From contig NZ_RCIO01000004.1 of assembly GCF_004000235.1 (NCBI RefSeq), forward strand, positions 1 to 54,553: a stretch of DNA of 54,553 nt. The letters run 5' to 3'. The notes below the pieces were generated by a model. The model searched no databases. It was given only the letters and a program-made list of their open reading frames with translations, and had not been told where the DNA came from. Within the stretch, counting starts at the first letter, position 1. Every line of letters begins with the position of its first letter. This document shows, piece by piece, positions 53,760-54,553 of this stretch. The translations under genes were made by a program, and so were the position numbers. This DNA is from Mesorhizobium sp. Z1-4. GTDB lineage: Bacteria > Pseudomonadota > Alphaproteobacteria > Rhizobiales > Rhizobiaceae.

Positions 53760-54452
53760 TCACGACGTGTCGGGGCTTTCCAGCGCCCAGAAGGCGAGGC
53801 CGTGAACGTCCTCCAGTATCTGGTGGACTGTGTGGGGTGAGCGCCGGCCTGATGGAGAACCGGGCGGCGGGCCGAGACGCAGCGGCCAGATGCGACGCCT
53901 CTTCGCTTTCCTGTGTAGCCCACTCGCTCCCGCCGCTACTTTTCCAACTTGTGCGCCTGCGGCGTCCGGAGTTCGCTCAATTTGTGCGCTTGCAGCGCTA
54001 CGGGCGGCTTTCCACCGGGCGAAGCGGTGGGCCTCGCGCGGCAGGTCGTCCAGCGCGCGGGCGATTGCCACGAGCCGCAAGGTGAGGCGGGTGGCGTCGA
54101 TCGCGTCGTCGGGCGAGGGCGGAACGGGAAGCGGCGGCGGCTCGCTCCAGCCGGGGATCGAGATGCGCGGCATGGCGGTGGCCGACGCTCGCAAGCTTTT
54201 GTGCGGCAAGCGCCTCAGCGGGTCGAAAAGGGGCAGGGCGATTTGCTTTCCCCCACTCCGTCGCGCTGCGCGCGCCACCTCTCCCCCTCGAACTCGATGG
54301 GGAGAGGAAACGGGCGGCTTCTCGATACCCCTCGCAGCGACGATGACCAGCCGCCGTGCCGCGGCTTCGGCCGGGCGCAAGAGGCGCAACACCGCGCGGT
54401 GGAGATGACGGGGGAGAGACGCCGGTATCGGGCGAAGCCCGAAATCCTTCAT
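53760..54452 (-). CDS. Conserved protein of unknown function with in-frame repeat insertion
   Basis: A 230-residue frame from ATG 54452, open further upstream to the window edge, so the true start is uncertain. Residues about 13-42 (LPRHLHRAVLRLLRPAEAAARRLVIVAARG) and the C-terminus (VHQILEDVHGLAFWALESPDTS) look like a protein that I recall as a conserved rhizobial hypothetical; this is from memory. Residues about 49-69 (SPHRVRGGEVARAARRSGGK) are encoded by a palindromic repeat, which leaves the frame intact. Another low-complexity stretch (residues about 155-190) may also be an insertion. Function unknown. Confidence 0.6.
   Translation of the reverse strand: MKDFGLRPIPASLPRHLHRAVLRLLRPAEAAARRLVIVAARGIEKPPVSSPHRVRGGEVARAARRSGGKQIALPLFDPLRRLPHKSLRASATAMPRISIPGWSEPPPLPVPPSPDDAIDATRLTLRLVAIARALDDLPREAHRFARWKAARSAASAQIERTPDAAGAQVGKVAAGASGLHRKAKRRRIWPLRLGPPPGSPSGRRSPHTVHQILEDVHGLAFWALESPDTS
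54250..54307. repeat. Palindromic repeat inside a coding sequence
   Basis: CCTCTCCCC (54278-54286) pairs with GGGGAGAGG (54299-54307), next to GTCGCGCTGCGCGCG and the CCCCACTCCG edge. This is the same class as the CTTCTCCCCG elements at 22617-22740. It lies in frame within the gene at 53760-54452 and has no stop codon in that frame. Confidence 0.75.
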
Positions 54453-54469
54453 GCCAGTGGCATGAAGGA
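54445..54469. repeat. 25-bp perfect inverted repeat over the start of the last gene
   Basis: TCCTTCATGCCA (54445-54456) and TGGCATGAAGGA (54458-54469) form a perfect 12-bp stem around a single central base. It covers the ATG at 54452, so the messenger would fold into a hairpin around the start, which may limit translation or indicate that the real start is upstream. Confidence 0.7.
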
Positions 54470-54553
54470 AGGCGCCGAGCGGGCGGGAGCTGCCGGAGGC
54501 AGCGGGTCCCGCCCCGGGATACGGTAAACCTGACGCACCGCTTACCAGTGCTG

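Noticed and set aside
53132-53923. Minus-strand frame reading through the repeat near 53.7 kb (KWMPGTRPGMT)
   Set aside because: This peptide is a known false translation of a common rhizobial palindromic repeat and is antisense to the secreted protein gene.

Overview
The window is high-GC (roughly 60-63%), densely packed alphaproteobacterial chromosome. Gene content and local order (tRNA-Cys, pcm, tolC, popZ, valS, an ExoR-like gene; erpA, dgt, argS, SPOR protein; glnB-glnA with divergent nnr) and the dispersed palindromic repeats point to Rhizobiales, most likely a Phyllobacteriaceae/Mesorhizobium-like genus. The genus is an inference; no rRNA is present.

Region 1 (1-4.4 kb) is the right part of a prophage: the 3' end of a beta-helix tail protein, an opposite-strand small lipoprotein, then a plus-strand lysis cassette (muramidase endolysin with a C-terminal membrane segment, inner spanin, an out-of-frame nested outer spanin, an XhlA-like membrane protein and another small membrane protein) closed by a strong terminator. 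Three small minus-strand genes of unknown function follow. No integrase is seen, and the left end lies outside the window.

Region 2 (4.7-28.4 kb) is host metabolism and stress genes: adenine deaminase, TrkH potassium uptake, a DUF1697 protein, two alpha/beta hydrolases, an SDR, a cysteine synthase followed by an AlaX-type tRNA editing protein, a mercaptopyruvate sulfurtransferase and a GNAT enzyme, an OmpA-like protein, a divergent ald/Lrp pair, a MscS channel, a type II NADH dehydrogenase and a Tat-exported 2',3'-cyclic nucleotidase. A minus-strand operon of photolyase, FAD oxidoreductase, DUF1365 protein and cyclopropane-fatty-acid synthase resembles photo-oxidative-stress lipid-modification clusters.

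Region 3 (28.3-45.2 kb) is conserved rhizobial housekeeping: tRNA-Asn, tRNA-Cys, pcm, tolC, popZ, valS, an ExoR-like Sel1 protein, xthA, a NCS2 purine permease, erpA, dgt, argS and a very acidic SPOR-domain membrane protein.

Region 4 (45.2-54.5 kb) has a two-subunit sodium:solute symporter (large subunit with a canonical EF-hand loop), a YggT-like membrane protein, an unknown protein, and the nitrogen-control locus glnB-glnA. A good sigma-54 promoter and an NtrC-like site lie in the divergent glnB/nnr intergenic region. After nnr, a DUF72 protein and a small secreted protein come palindromic repeats, one of which lies in frame inside a conserved gene of unknown function running toward the right edge.

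The strongest leads for further work are the EF-hand loop in the symporter, the in-frame repeat in the last gene, the nested spanin pair, the NtrC/sigma-54 control region, and the light/lipid operon. No CRISPR array, insertion sequence, rRNA or recognisable defence island was seen.
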